Origin: Plecoglossus altivelis
Lineage: Eukaryota; Chordata; Actinopteri; Osmeriformes; Plecoglossidae
Direction: 5' to 3'
Assembly: GCA_036571765.1 (NCBI GenBank)
Contig: BROE01000025.1
Span: 6,368,918 to 6,432,917, forward strand
DNA: 64,000 nt
In this document: positions 48,901 through 62,500 of the stretch, one piece after another
How the letters are laid out: every line of letters starts with the position of its first letter
Position numbering within the stretch: position 1 is the first letter of the stretch
The notes under the pieces: model-generated
Database searches by the model: none
What the model was told of the DNA's origin: nothing
What the model saw: the letters and a program-made list of their open reading frames with translations, nothing else
Position numbers and translations under genes: made by a program

Positions 48901-51900
48901 GGTGACAGGAGCAGCGGTAGGATCCCAGGGTGTTAAGACACTGCTGTTGACATGGAGACAGAGAAGACTCCTGGCATTCATCCACATCTGAAACACACAC
49001 ACATCAGACATCATCATTATTACAACATTTTCAGAACCGTAACCCAGATACAGGTCGTACACAGTGAAAGATATGTTTAGGTTTTTTTTTCCTGATGGCA
49101 GACCTTCACAGCTCGTTCCGATGGCACTAGGCTTGAAGCCTGGGCCACACTTGGCCTGGCATCGATAGGTGCCAACCGTGTTCACACACTGCTGGTTGTA
49201 GTGGCACATGTGGATTCCCTGGACACACTCATCAATATCTGCATGTGGATCACAGATGATCAGGAGACCAAGATTACACATGGAGATTTGTTAAGGAGGG
49301 GGGTGAGGAGGTGTGTTGAGGTGTGTTGAGGAGGGGGGTGGGGAGGTGTGTTCAGGAGATGTGTTTAGGAGAGGGGTGAGGAGGTGTGTCGAGCAGGGGG
49401 TTGAGGAGATGTGTTCAGGAGGGGGGTGGGGAGGTGTGTTGAGGAGGGGGTGGGGAGGTGTGTTCAGGAGGTGTGTTCAGTAGGAGGGTGGGTGTTCCTC
49501 ACCCTGGCAGGTGTTGGTCTTTGGCGAGATGGAGAACCCTGACGGACAGGCGCAGGAGAAGCCTCCCATGACATTGTTACAGGAGTGAGAACATGGAGAC
49601 TGGACTGCACACTCGTCTTCATCTGCAGGTTGCAACATCAACAACAGATATATTCTAAATCCTTTTCTTACTGTCTAAATACATATATGGTCAACATACG
49701 CCAGGATAAGAAGTGTAGCTTCCGTACCAGCACAGTAAGAGGCCGTATCCAGAACGAAACCCTTCGGACAAGTCTCTCCATCGCCATCTACAGGTACAAA
49801 CCACCATGTTCAGTCAACAAGTATTCAGTCCAGCAGTGCAGCTCAATAACGGGAACTGGCTCCCAACTTCCTGCCAGACCTGGTAAGAGGAGCGAGGCGG
49901 TGATGTGGAAGTCCAGGCTGAGAGTGAACATGCTGTAGGCCCCCGTCATCTTGGACACCTTGAGGAGCTGCAGGAGGGGACCCAGGCGCTCCTCCCGGCC
50001 CCCGGGGGCCTCGTACATGATGGTGTGGTTACAGCGCAGGGTCAGCGGTCGGCCCCCTCGCTGGTGTGTCTGGGACGACCAGGAGTACAGCTGGCCGGGG
50101 CCAGTCTGCACGTAGGACTCGTCAAACTCCTGAAGAGAGAGAGGCGAGGGATAGGTCAGAGGCAGGTCAAAGGTCAGACGTAGGTCGAAAGGGGTCGTGG
50201 AGTCAGAAGTGAGAAGTGAGCGTGAAACATGAACACACCTCCAGACTCAGGTGGGAGGAGGACAGAGAGGGCGGGACATAGCCGTTGACGACAATGTCAA
50301 TCAGGAGAACTCCCTCGGAATCGAGACCTCTGGCGACATGTGTTAAACGTAGAGTCTCCCCTGTTGAACATGCACAGTTCACATTTCATGTCACATCATG
50401 AAGATTAGCCTTTAGCAGCAGCTCTGCTAAAGGCCTCCTCTCCACCACTTCCTGTCAAGGTGTCAGCCTGGTATGAAAGCCAAATCACCCTTTCTGTCTC
50501 ACCTGTCTCAAACTCCAGCTGGGACTCCTGTCTGAACAGACCCTGCGTGAGGGCATAGCCATTCTTGGACGCTCCTCTCTGTTGCACCGTGCTCCAGTAC
50601 ACGGGAGCAAACACCGACACCAGCACCTGCAGCAGCGGACCTGCAACCCAGCCGCACCAACAACACATGCTTGAGAAGATCCGTCAAACTTCGCTCCAGG
50701 TGAAGCTAGTCACGTTCACCACCTCCAAGTTCCTGTCCAGCCGCCTTCCTCCCACTACCGTGAACCCTTCTCGGGTTCTTGTGTCCATACTCACCCACGC
50801 TGGGAGGGATGTTGTCCAGGTGGGCCTGGAAAGAGGTGGTTCCCTCCTCCAGGTTGTCAGTGATGTTCGCTTCCAGGAAGGAGACTCCAAACTCTCTCTC
50901 GTTCACCATGCCGATGAGACTACCCCGGGCCTTACGGGGTACCTCCCCTGTACACGCACACCAACGCAGACACAACCGTCAGAGAAGGGATCGCACCGCA
51001 ATTGAAAACGGTCTTATTCCATAGATCCGCAACTGTACCTGGACAGAGTCCAGACTGGCATGTCCTGGAGTCCATGCTTGGCCCGTCACATGACCGCCCC
51101 CCATTGGCTGGCTCAGGGTTATCACATAGCCTGATTCGCTCCTGGATACCTCTTCCACAGGTGCTGCTGCATGGACCCCACTCCTCCCAGCTGGAGTAGC
51201 CTCCGTTAACTGTTGGGAGAGAGGGGGAGGGGGGGTGAGAGGAAGGGGAGAGAGACAGAAGGCAAGACAGGGAGAGGAGTACGGGGGAGAGACGGAGAGA
51301 AATGAGGGAAAGGGAGATGGAGAGGGAGTGTGAGGAAGGGGGAGACGAACAAGGTAGGGAGAGAGAAGCCATTGATCAGAGTGTCCTTTTCCAAACGTGC
51401 TCGAACATGTCTCGTGTTGGATGGCGTGATCTCCTCTGTGAAACTCACTCTGAACCCTGAGGGTGATGGTCCTCTCCGCCACTCCCGCCTCGCTCTCCGC
51501 CACACACACGTACTCTCCTGCATCTGCACTCTGACGGGCAGGCAGGCAGAGGGCTCGGTCAACAGAGGACAACACGTGAAAGAAATCCACACCAACACAA
51601 GCTTGACAAGAAACACGGCCAGGCTGACGCAAGAATATTCTGGAGTCCAAAGACGTACTCTTATAGCTGTTCTGTGATATTCGACTCAGGTTTTCCGTGC
51701 TTGTGAATTTTCCATGGCAAGTAAATGTTTTCCTAAGGAAAGTGGTAAGTGGAGTACATTGACATGTTCTTCATTTAGCAGTCGCTTTCATCCAAAGCCA
51801 CATACAAACAGTAGACCTATTTCAATTATCCCGTACAGAAAACCCTTAGTCCAAGACAGAGGAAGTGTCACATTAGAGAACTCTGAGAAGCAGTGATCTT

Positions 51901-54900
51901 TTGTTTGGACTCTCAGCTGCAGGGCGAGGCTTCATTAAGAGCACTAACAAGGTTACAGTCTGCAGAGGACAAACCAGCACCAGAAGTAGCCTGCCCCTGC
52001 GTTACCTCTCCAGATAATGCAGTTAGCCCACGGCTTGGAAGCCCCACTAATCTGAGGTCAGACAGGGTCAGGAGGGTCAAGTTACTCCATACCCTGTTAA
52101 CCTGTGGGACTGTGACTCTGTGGGACTATGACCCTGTAGGACTATGACCCTATGGAACTATGACCCTATGGAACTATGACTCTATGGAACTATGACCCTG
52201 TGGAACTATGACCCTGTGGGACTGTGACCCTATGGAACTATGACCCTGTGGAACTATGACCCTGTGGGACTGTGACCCTATGGAACTATGACCCTGTGGG
52301 AATGTGACCCTGTGAGACAATGACCCTGTGGAACTATGACCCTGTGGAACTATGACCCTGTGGGACTATGACCTTGTGGGACTATGACCCTGTTACCCTG
52401 TGGGACTATGACCCTGTGGGACTGAGGCTGAGGATGGATGATAACTCGGAACAAGCCATGGTTTTGATTTTTATTTTGAAATGTATTATCGACCCTCACT
52501 TCCTGAATGGAAGGCCCATTCTCAGGAGAACAGAGGGTGGATGGATTGTGTGTGCGATTTCTGTGTGTGTGTGTGTGCAATCTCTGTGTGTGTGTGTGAG
52601 ATCTGTGTGTGTGTGTCCAGAGCCCCTTGTGGTGGACCTCCAGGTTTTACCGAAGCACTGTAGATGACCAGAGAGCCGTTCTGCAGGGTCTGCAGGCGTA
52701 GCGAGCGCAGTAGGGGTCGGCCGTCACGGAGCCAGCGCAGGGAGGGGAGGGGGCTCCCCTGGGCGGGGCAGTCCAGCATGGCAGCTCCACCCTGGGCCAC
52801 GTTCTGTGAGGTGTGGGCCTCTCCCTTCAGAACGGGGGGCTCTGGAGATACATACCACACGCATAACGTTCAAAGCAGCACATAATTGCAACTGATCGCT
52901 CGAAACACTCTATTGTGACCGGTGGTTAGAAAGTGTCTGTGATGTGGTATTTTTTATGAACCTCTGATGCGGACGAATGACAGAGCCCGAATGGAGCCCA
53001 CGCGATTCTCCGCCACACAGACGTAGGTTCCTGCGTTGCTCAGGGTCACGTTCTCTATGAGTAGAATGCTCCGGCCAGCCTCGTCTACACTAGCTCCTGT
53101 CACGCCAGGACACACGCCGAAACACCACAATTACACACAGCAAGCACCGCAATTACACCACTAAACACCACAATTACTCACAAAAACACCACAATTACAT
53201 CAGGAAACACCACAATCACACCCACACATCTGGTCTCAATGCTGACCGTACCATACCCGAGTAAGGGCTGTTATTTACTGTCCAGGAGATGACAGGAGTG
53301 GGCGTTCCCTGGGCGTGGCAGGACAAGGCCAGACTCTGACCTTTGTTCAGGGTCATGTCCCCAGGAAGCTCTTTGAACACGGGCCGCATGTTCACAGACA
53401 GGTGTGTGTCCTGTCTGGCCGTGCCAGCTGTGTTATTCGCCACACAGGTGAACACGCCTGCATCCCGGAGCTGCAACAACACAATCTCGCAAAGTCACAA
53501 CCGGACAAAACGACAGGATGCTTTATAACGCAATCTCCACAGACGCCAATGCAGTGTAAACCACAGAGTGGAGGAGAAGGGCTTTGTGTCTGACCTCAGC
53601 TCGTTCGATGATGAGCTCTCCGGAACGCAGGACGGTGTATTTGCCAGGCAGCTTTGGCACCACAGTGCCGTCCTTCTCCCAGGACACCCGGGGCTCAGGG
53701 GAGCCCTGCGCAGCGCACGGCAACAGCGCCTGGAAACCCTGGATGACTGACAGATCCTGCTGACCAATGGGAATCATGGGCGGGACTGAAAGACAAGATG
53801 AGCGTGTCGTGAAAGAAACACATGGAAACAAATGTCTGAATCAACAGGCGTAATAATAATTAGATATCAGTCAAACAAAAAGGTAGTGGAGATTAGATCA
53901 ACTGATACGTAATGTTTATGTTTTGCATAATTAATCCTGAATGGGTTCTTAGTCTTGTTAGTACTTTCGTACTTCAAATAACAAACCCAACCTCCATTCA
54001 ACCTCTGCTTCTCTCATGGACACCAGAACTCACTCAGTATATCCAGCCTCATGTCCTGGCTGGCTCTGCCCGCTAGGTTCTTGGCAGAGCAGGTGTACAG
54101 GCCGGCGTCGCTACGCTGCGTGGCGCTAATTGTTAGCGTGCCGTTAGCAAAAACCCGTAGACGTGCCCCGTCTGCCACGGGCTTGCGGTCCTTGTGCCAG
54201 GACACCACAGGCTGGGGCTGCCCGTCCGCCACACACTCCAGGCTGGCCGCCTGCCCCAGCACGGCCGAATACTCCACCCTGGACACCGACAGCACTGGGG
54301 GGACTGCAGGACGTAGACGGGACACAGGGTCATCCAGGGTGGTGAGGAACTAGGTTTGATTCCAAGCACACTGTGTCTCTGAGGTCCTCCATGGCCTGCA
54401 GATGTTTCCCACTTTACCTTGCAGCACCAGCAGAGTCCTCCCTACTGCCACGCCCGCCTCGCTCTGCGCCAGACACTGGTAGGAACCCGCGTCGCCCAGC
54501 GTGACCCGGGAGAACTTCAGAGCTCCGTTAGACAGCAGGGCGAGTCTGTGACCTGCCGACCCAAACACCACACACCTTAAAGACGGGTTCTGATGACCTA
54601 CTGTAATCTTACTACAGTGCGCTGTGCTGCTACAGCTTGCAGAAGGTGTTCACCTGACGAGTCATCACTCACCGGTTGCTATGGGAACGCCTTCTCGTTG
54701 CCATGTGATGGTGGGCCGGGGCAAACCCTGGGCTTCGCACGGCAGGACTGTCCCATGATGCAACACTACGTGTACCTCCTCCGCCATAGGCCTGATTTCA
54801 GGGGGTTCTGGAGGCGCAGAGAGGTAAGAGGTCAACAAACACCGCAGACCCAAAACGTGACCTTTGAACCCAAGCCATATCTCTACGGCGACCAGAACTC

Positions 54901-56532
54901 ACCGTACACGGTGAGGGTGACGTGCTTGTGGGCCGTTCCGGCAGGGTTACGAGCGGAGCAGGTGTACCTGCCGGCGTGGCTGGGGACTGCAGCGGTGATC
55001 TCCAACAGTCCTGGACAGAAACACAGCACTGACAGCACTGCAGGAACACACTTAGACAGCACTGCAGGAACACACTTAGACAGCACTGCAGGAACACACT
55101 TAGACAGCACTGCAGGAACACAGCGCTGACAGCACTGCAGGAACACACTTAGACAGCACTGCAGAAACAAACTTAGACAGCACTGCAGGAACACACTTAG
55201 AAAGCACTGCAGGAACACACTTAGACAGCACTGCAGAAACAAACTTAGACAACACTGCAGGAACACACTTAGACAGCACTGCAGATACACATTTAAACAG
55301 CACTGCAGGAACACAGCACTGACAGCACTGCAGGAACACACTTAGACAGCACTGCAGAAACACAGCTGCATAGACATGCGCAGTGCCCACCAACATCCGC
55401 CTCAAACACAGCTCTGCCTCAAGCCTGCAGTTGAGCCATAACAAGCTGAAGGTCATACCTGTGGGCAGAACTCGGTAGCTGCCTCCGCGAGCTCCAAGTC
55501 TGGAGCCACTCTTGGTCCAGGTGACTGTGGGCGGGGGCTGGCCCTGGGCCTGGCAGGGCAGCACCACCGGGGACATCTTGATGGCCGTGATGGTGGTGAC
55601 GTCATCCTCTATCGTAGGAGGAACTGGAAGAAGAGGAGAAAGGGGTTAAAACACTTGCGTTTCATGTCTGAAGAGAAGTCTGGCACTTTCTCACGGAGTG
55701 CGACAAAACCGACCTTGGAGGATGACCTCGATGACTCTCCGCTCCTCTCCGACCTCGTTGGCTGCGGTGCATTCGAAGTATCCCTCGTCCTGATCGGATG
55801 GCGCTGAGATGACCAGAGATCCAGAGGAGAGCAGCCTATATCAACAGCAGCATAGCGACGCAAAGCAAGTTAGGGTATTGTTTATGTCCTACTGGTGTAC
55901 TTCAAGGACAACCCCAGGTGAGCAGCTCTCTCTACCTGTAGGTGTTGGGCTGTTGATCCAGGCTGAGGGGAGTCCCGTTCCTCTTCCAGGTCACGGTGGG
56001 AGCAGGGATTCCTGTGGTCTCACAGCTCAGCACGGCCCTCAGCCCGGTTGTCACGGTGACGTTGAAGGGCCCAGGGCTGATGGAGGGCCCCACTGCAGAG
56101 GGAAACAGAGACACATCAACACAGCTAACAGACGGTCACATCTAGCACCTGCGCAGGTACTGCACTTCCAAATTGAAGGGCGGTGAGTGCTCTTAAGTGG
56201 AACTGAGAGAAACTGCTTCAAAGCTTTTCCTTTTTTCTGGGGGAGTTACAGCTGATTATGACCCATTTCAACCACATCAAAGCAAAGCAAAAACGACAGT
56301 AAGTCAGTATCGACCACAAGGCCGAATCAAGTTTTCTTGCTTTGAAGGGCAGTTAGAGCCCCCATGATGTGAGAGTGTGTTTACCCAGCACACGCAGGTC
56401 CGTTCCACGGTGGTCAGAACCAGCATGGTTGGAGGCGGTGCAGTAGTACCGACCCGCGTCTCTCAGACGAACCTCCCCAATACGCAGGGAGCCCTCCGCC
56501 AGCTGGGAGTACCTGCAACACACACACACATG

Positions 56533-56566
<34 letters not shown>

Positions 56567-59500
56567 AACACACATACATGAACACACACACACACATGAA
56601 CACACACACACATGAACACACACATACACACACACACACACAGATGAACACACACACACACACATGAACACACACACACATACATACACACACACACACA
56701 TGAACACACACATACACACACGCAGACACACACGAACACACACATACACACACACATACACACAGATGAACACACACATACACACACGCACACACACATG
56801 AACACACACATACACACACACACACACACACACATGAACACACACGCATGCGCATACACACACACACACATACCCACACACATACACACACGCACGCATG
56901 AACACACATACACACGCATGCAAATACAGTGATCCCTCGCCACTTCGCGGTTCACTTATCGCGGATTCGCTATTTCGCGGATTTTCATAATGCATTTTTT
57001 TTTTTTTGGTACATTGTGCTCTGCATTCTGATTCGCTAAAAACTCACTCCCGCTTCTTGTATCAAAACATGCTACGAATTGTGCTATCATTTTGTCGTCT
57101 CGTGCAGTTATGTGTACGTACATAAAACAGCTTGGCAAATTTACATTAAGTTGGCCAAATTATCTTGTAATTTCGAACATCTCTTAAACCCATAATGTCG
57201 ACGAAACGGCCTGGACCGACAAAAGCACCTGCGGATGGGCCCAAACGGCGGAAGATGCTACCTATCTCAGATAAAGTTAAACTTCTGGACATGCTAAGGG
57301 AAGGTAAAAGCTATGCAGCCGTTGCTCGCCATTACGGAATCAATGAATCTTCCGTTCGTTACATAAAGAAGGAGGAAAAAAACATAAGGACGACAGCAGC
57401 ACTCAAGTTTTCTATTTCGCGGATTTCACTTATCGCGGGTCATTTTCGGAACGTAACCCCCCCGATAAACGAGGGATTACTGTACACACATGCATGAACG
57501 CATGTACACATACACACACACAGATTTGTTTACCTGTTGTTGTTAGCTTGCAGAGGGAGACCGTCTTTCCTCCAGGTGACCGTCACCGAGGCACCTGCCT
57601 CGACCAGGCAGGGTAGCAGGGCGTCCTGGCCGCTGTGGACCGTCACCACTGAGCTGGTCTCCTGGATCACCGGAGCCACTGGAGAAAGCGTAAGGTCATC
57701 ATCAGGTATACTCATTTATTCATCATGTTTTATGAAGTAATTCTAGAATGTATGAAGAGGANNNNNNNNNNNNNNNNNNNNNNNNNNNNNNNNNNNNNNN
57801 NNNNNNNNNNNNNNNNNNNNNNNNNNNNNNNNNNNNNNNNNNNNNNNNNNNNNNNNNNNNNNNNNNNNNNNNNNNNNNNNNNNNNNNNNNNNNNNNNNNN
57901 NNNNNNNNNNNNNNNNNNNNNNNNNNNNNNNNNNNNNNNNNNNNNNNNNNNNNNNNNNNNNNNNNNNNNNNNNNNNNNNNNNNNNNNNNNNNNNNNNNNN
58001 NNNNNNNNNNNNNNNNNNNNNNNNNNNNNNNNNNNNNNNNNNNNNNNNNNNNNNNNNNNNNNNNNNNNNNGCGGGCGTCAGCCGCAGCGGCGCAGCCGCT
58101 CTTCGCGAGTGCTCCGCGCCCCCTCCCCCGTTGCCGCCTCTGTTCGCGTTGCGGGTCCCACCCACCCGAGCGAGCTCCCGTGTCGTCGCCCCCGCCCTTT
58201 CCCCATTGTCCCCGGGCTTTGCTGGCCGCCCCGCCTCCTGCCCCCCATTGCGCCACCCTCCCCTCTGCTTTCCGGGCTGCGCCACTCGTCAACCAGTGCA
58301 CCACAATCTGCGCCACATATCAATGGACCACACAACACAGCACTCATGAACACACACCCCACCACAGAATGAACACGCCCACACATACCACAACACACAC
58401 ACACACGCACGTGCGCACGCACACCCTAACGCAGACGCACACCCTAACGCAGACACACACCCAAACATACACGTACACTACTGTTGATTCACACACACAC
58501 ACCACCCTGAACACACCCATCGATACCCACACGCAGCCATTTCCAAACCTTACGCTTTCCTTCGCGCGGAAATCCAGCCCACCGAATCAACACACTATCC
58601 ACACTATTCGATCAGAGCGGAACCACAGATTAACCATCATCATCATACACGACACGCCACACGAAACAGAGAGCGCGAGCGACCCGTACACGATGGCCAT
58701 ACTTTCTGCTTCACACAACAACCTGGGTGGTCCGGTGCTTGTGTCACCTTACGCTGAACACACACGCATGCGCATACACACACATACCCACACACATACA
58801 CACCACCTAAACACACACGGCACGCATGAACACAACATCACACGCATCAATACAGTGATCCCGTCCGCCACTGTTTCGCGGTTCACTTATCGCTGGATTC
58901 GCAATTTCGGGATTTGTTCATAATGCATCTTTTTTTTTTTTTTGGTGCATTGTGCTCTGCATTCTGATTCGCTAAAAACTCACTCCCGCTTCTTGTATCA
59001 AAACATGCTACCCATTGTGCTATCATTTTGTCGTCTCGTGCAGTTATGTTTACGTACATAAAACATCTTGGCAAATTTACATTAAGTTGGCCAAATTATC
59101 TTTAATTTCGAACATCTCCTAAACCCATAATGTCGACGAAACGGCCTGGACCGACAAAAGCCCACCGTCTGCGGATGGGCCCAACCACCACCGGCGGAGG
59201 AAGATGCTACCGCTATTCTCAGATAAAGTTAAAGCTTCTGGACATGCTAATGTACGGTAAAAAAGCTATGCAGGCCGTTGCTGTCGCCAATTACGGAATC
59301 AATGAAATCTTCTCGTTCGTGTACGAGTAAAGAAGGAGGAACAAACATAACTATCTACTCATATTCGTGATCTTGCAGTTTCTATTTCGCAGGATTTCAC
59401 TATCCGCGGGTCCATTTTCGAACGTTACACCCCGCGATAAAGCGAGGGATTACTCGTACAACACCATGCATGAATCCGCATGTACACATACACACACACA

Positions 59501-62500
59501 GATTTGTTTACCTGTTGTTGTTAGCTTGCAGAGGGAGACCGTCTTTCCTCCAGGTGACCGTCACCGAGGCACCTGCCTCGACCAGGCAGGGTAGCAGGGC
59601 GTCCTGGCCGCTGTGGACCGTCACCACTGAGCTGGTCTCCTGGATCACCGGAGCCACTGGAGAAAGCGTAAGGTCATCATCAGGTATACTCATTTATTCA
59701 TCATGTTTTATGAAGTAATTCTAGAATGTATGAAGAGGATGCGGTGGTCATGGTAACTCACGGAGGACCTCGACGGTGAAGAACAGGCTGGTGCTTCCTG
59801 CCATGTTGGTGACCACGCAGCTGTACTGACCGCTGTCCTGGGAACGCACGTCCTGGATCTCCAGGTACTGACCGCCTGCCAGCCGCTGCAAAACACGACC
59901 CCCCAGCTAAAGGAGGAGGGCAGGGCGGAGGGAGCGAGGGAGGGGGAGGGGGCGAGGGAGGGACGGGAGGGCGCGGAGGGAGGGAGTGAGGGAGGAGAGT
60001 GTGGAGCACAGTCGTCGGAGAGAGCGAAGGAGGGATCGACAGCGACCAGGAACGAAATATGACCTTAGAAATAGACCTTGAACCCTTTAGACGTGAGATA
60101 GTTCGGACTACCCTGTACCTTCCTCATAGCCTCCTCCTTCTCACCTGCAGTTTGACATCGTCCTTGTACCACTCTATCTCAGGAGGGGGGTCGCTGTCAG
60201 ACTGGCACTCCAGCGTCAGGTGGCCTTTGGCAGGGACCGACACCGTCCTCACATCACTGGAACCCAGGAGAGTCGGAGGAGCTGGGACAAGGGGGGGGGG
60301 GACAGGTGAGCTTTAACACGCTGATGCTCTACGTGGGAGAATCATGAGTGGGCGGAGTCTGTTTATCACCTTGGACCCGGACCCAGTGGTTTCTCCCGTC
60401 CTCTCCTGCAGGACTGGTAGCCAGACATGTGTACAGACCCGTGTCCTCCACCTAGCAACACACGCAGGCAGAGCGGTCACCCAGGGACGACTGATCAGCG
60501 TTACCGGACTACAAGCGACCGTCCATCTGTGACAGCCAGCGTGGCGTCGCTTGTGGATGCGTACCTTCACGCTGCTTATCCTGAGGAAGCGCCCTTCCTC
60601 TTGCACTATCCCCACGCCCTCCAGGGGGCGCCCATCCTTCAGCCAGGCCAGAGTGGGAGGCGGGACGCCCACAGCGGAGCACTCCAGCTCCAGGATGTGG
60701 TCCACCGCTATGGTCATCTCCTCAGAGGACGATCCCAACAAGGAGATCTTCGGAGGCTCTGAGTTAAGACCATTATAAGGTTACGTCTTTGGTATAAGGA
60801 AGGGCTCAAGATGGAGAGTGTGTGTGTGTAAGTGTGTGTGTATGTGTGTGTGTGTGTGTGTGTAAGTGTGTGTGTATGTGTAAGTGTGTGTGTGTGTGTA
60901 AGTGTGTGTATGTGTGTGTGTGTAAGTGTGTATAAGCGTGTATGTGTGTAAGTGTGTATGCGTGTAAGTGTGTGTATGTGTGTGTGTACAAGTGTGTGTG
61001 TGTATGTGTAAGTGTGTGTGTATGTGTGTGTAAATGTGTGTGTGTATGTGTGTATGCGTGTGTGTGTGTGTGCGTGCACCTAGCACGGTGAGGTTGAAGC
61101 TCTTGGTGCTGCTCCCGGCCTGGTTGCTAGCCACACAGCTGTAGAGGCCAGCGTCAGATGACGCCACGCTGGCCAGCTGCAGCCTGGTCTCCTGGCCGTC
61201 CAGCAGCAGGTTCCTCTGCAGGGCCAGTGGCACGCCGTCCTTCAGCCAGGCCAGTGAGGGAGGAGGCACGCCCCGTGCCTCGCACGTCAGCGTCACCAGC
61301 GAACCCTGCACCACCGTCACCGGCTCCACCGGCTCCACGCGGTCCACACCGGGAGGGACTGCAGAATGGAGGGAGACGGTTCAGAACGAGGCTGACTAGG
61401 GAGGGGGGGGGGTGGAGGAAGGAGAGCAAGGTGGAATAGGAACGGAAATAGGTGGAGAGAAGAGAAAGGAAAGAGGAAGAGGAAGAAGAGTTGTGGAGGG
61501 AGGATAGAGAGGTGGAAGAAGGAGAGGGAGGTGGAGAGAGGATGATAAGAGAGTTGGAGGACGGAAAGAGAGGTGGAGAAAAGTGGAGGAAAAGACGCGG
61601 GGGAAGGAGAGAGAGGTAGAGAGAAGTGGAGGAAAAGAGGCAGAGGACAGAGAGAGATGGAGGAAAAGATGCGGAGGACGGAGAAAGCACCTTGGACCTG
61701 GACGTCGTAGCTGTGCTCTGCCAGACCAGCACGGCTACGAGCCACACAGGTGTAGACACCCGAGTCTGACAGCTGCACTGGAGAAATCCTGTACACACAC
61801 ACACAGTCAACATACATTTGGGTGTGTAGCCCAACTACACTTCAAAATGTACCCCCAGATAACAGGCTGATGAGTGTCACCTGAGCAGCGTGTCAGAGGA
61901 GAGCAGGCGTGTGCGAGGGGAAAGCAACAACGGACGTCCGTTCTTCAGCCAGCTGATCTGGGGCGGGGGGTGACCCGCCGCCTGGCACTCCAGGGTCACC
62001 ACGCTGTCCTGGGAGGTCACCACCTCCCTGGGGACGCTCGTCTCCCCGGAGATGGAGGGAGGCACTGCGGGGGTGAACACACTCATCACCAACCCCGTAC
62101 AGAGGATAAACAGAGAGGTTAGAGCGGGTGTGGTTGGTGGAGGACAGACCGAGGACCAGGAGGGTGTAGATCTTGCTCTCCTGCCCAGCTGGGCTGACAG
62201 CCAGGCAGGTGTACGTCCCAGAGTCCTCCCTCTGGACATCCAGAAAGGTGAGGGTGCTGCCGTCAGGCCTCGTCCTGCAACATGGAACACACACGTCAAC
62301 CCCCAAACCCCTCTAACACATTTTCCCTGACCCTTCTAACACACACACACATCATTCCTGACCCCTGTAACACACGTCAACCCTGACCCATCTAACACAC
62401 ACACACATCAACCTTGACCCCTCAAACACTCGCTCACACAAATCAACCCTGACCTCTTACACACACACATCATACCTGACCCATCAAACACACATACACA

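Noticed and set aside
50684..50794. Extension of the hmcn2 G2F exon to the left (reads TREGFTVVGGRR)
   Set aside because: The GTGAGT donor at 50789..50794 and the phase of the next exon (50640-50503) fit the known G2F sequence. The extension is intron in another frame.
55018..55368. Regular 24-bp repeats considered as a CRISPR-like array
   Set aside because: The units are directly abutting without unique spacers, in a vertebrate intron. It is an ordinary minisatellite.
57195..57497. HTH protein considered as a domesticated transposase gene
   Set aside because: It lies between intact terminal repeats with a TA duplication, lacks the DDE domain, and its C-terminus is translated terminal repeat. 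Its second copy is an assembly product.
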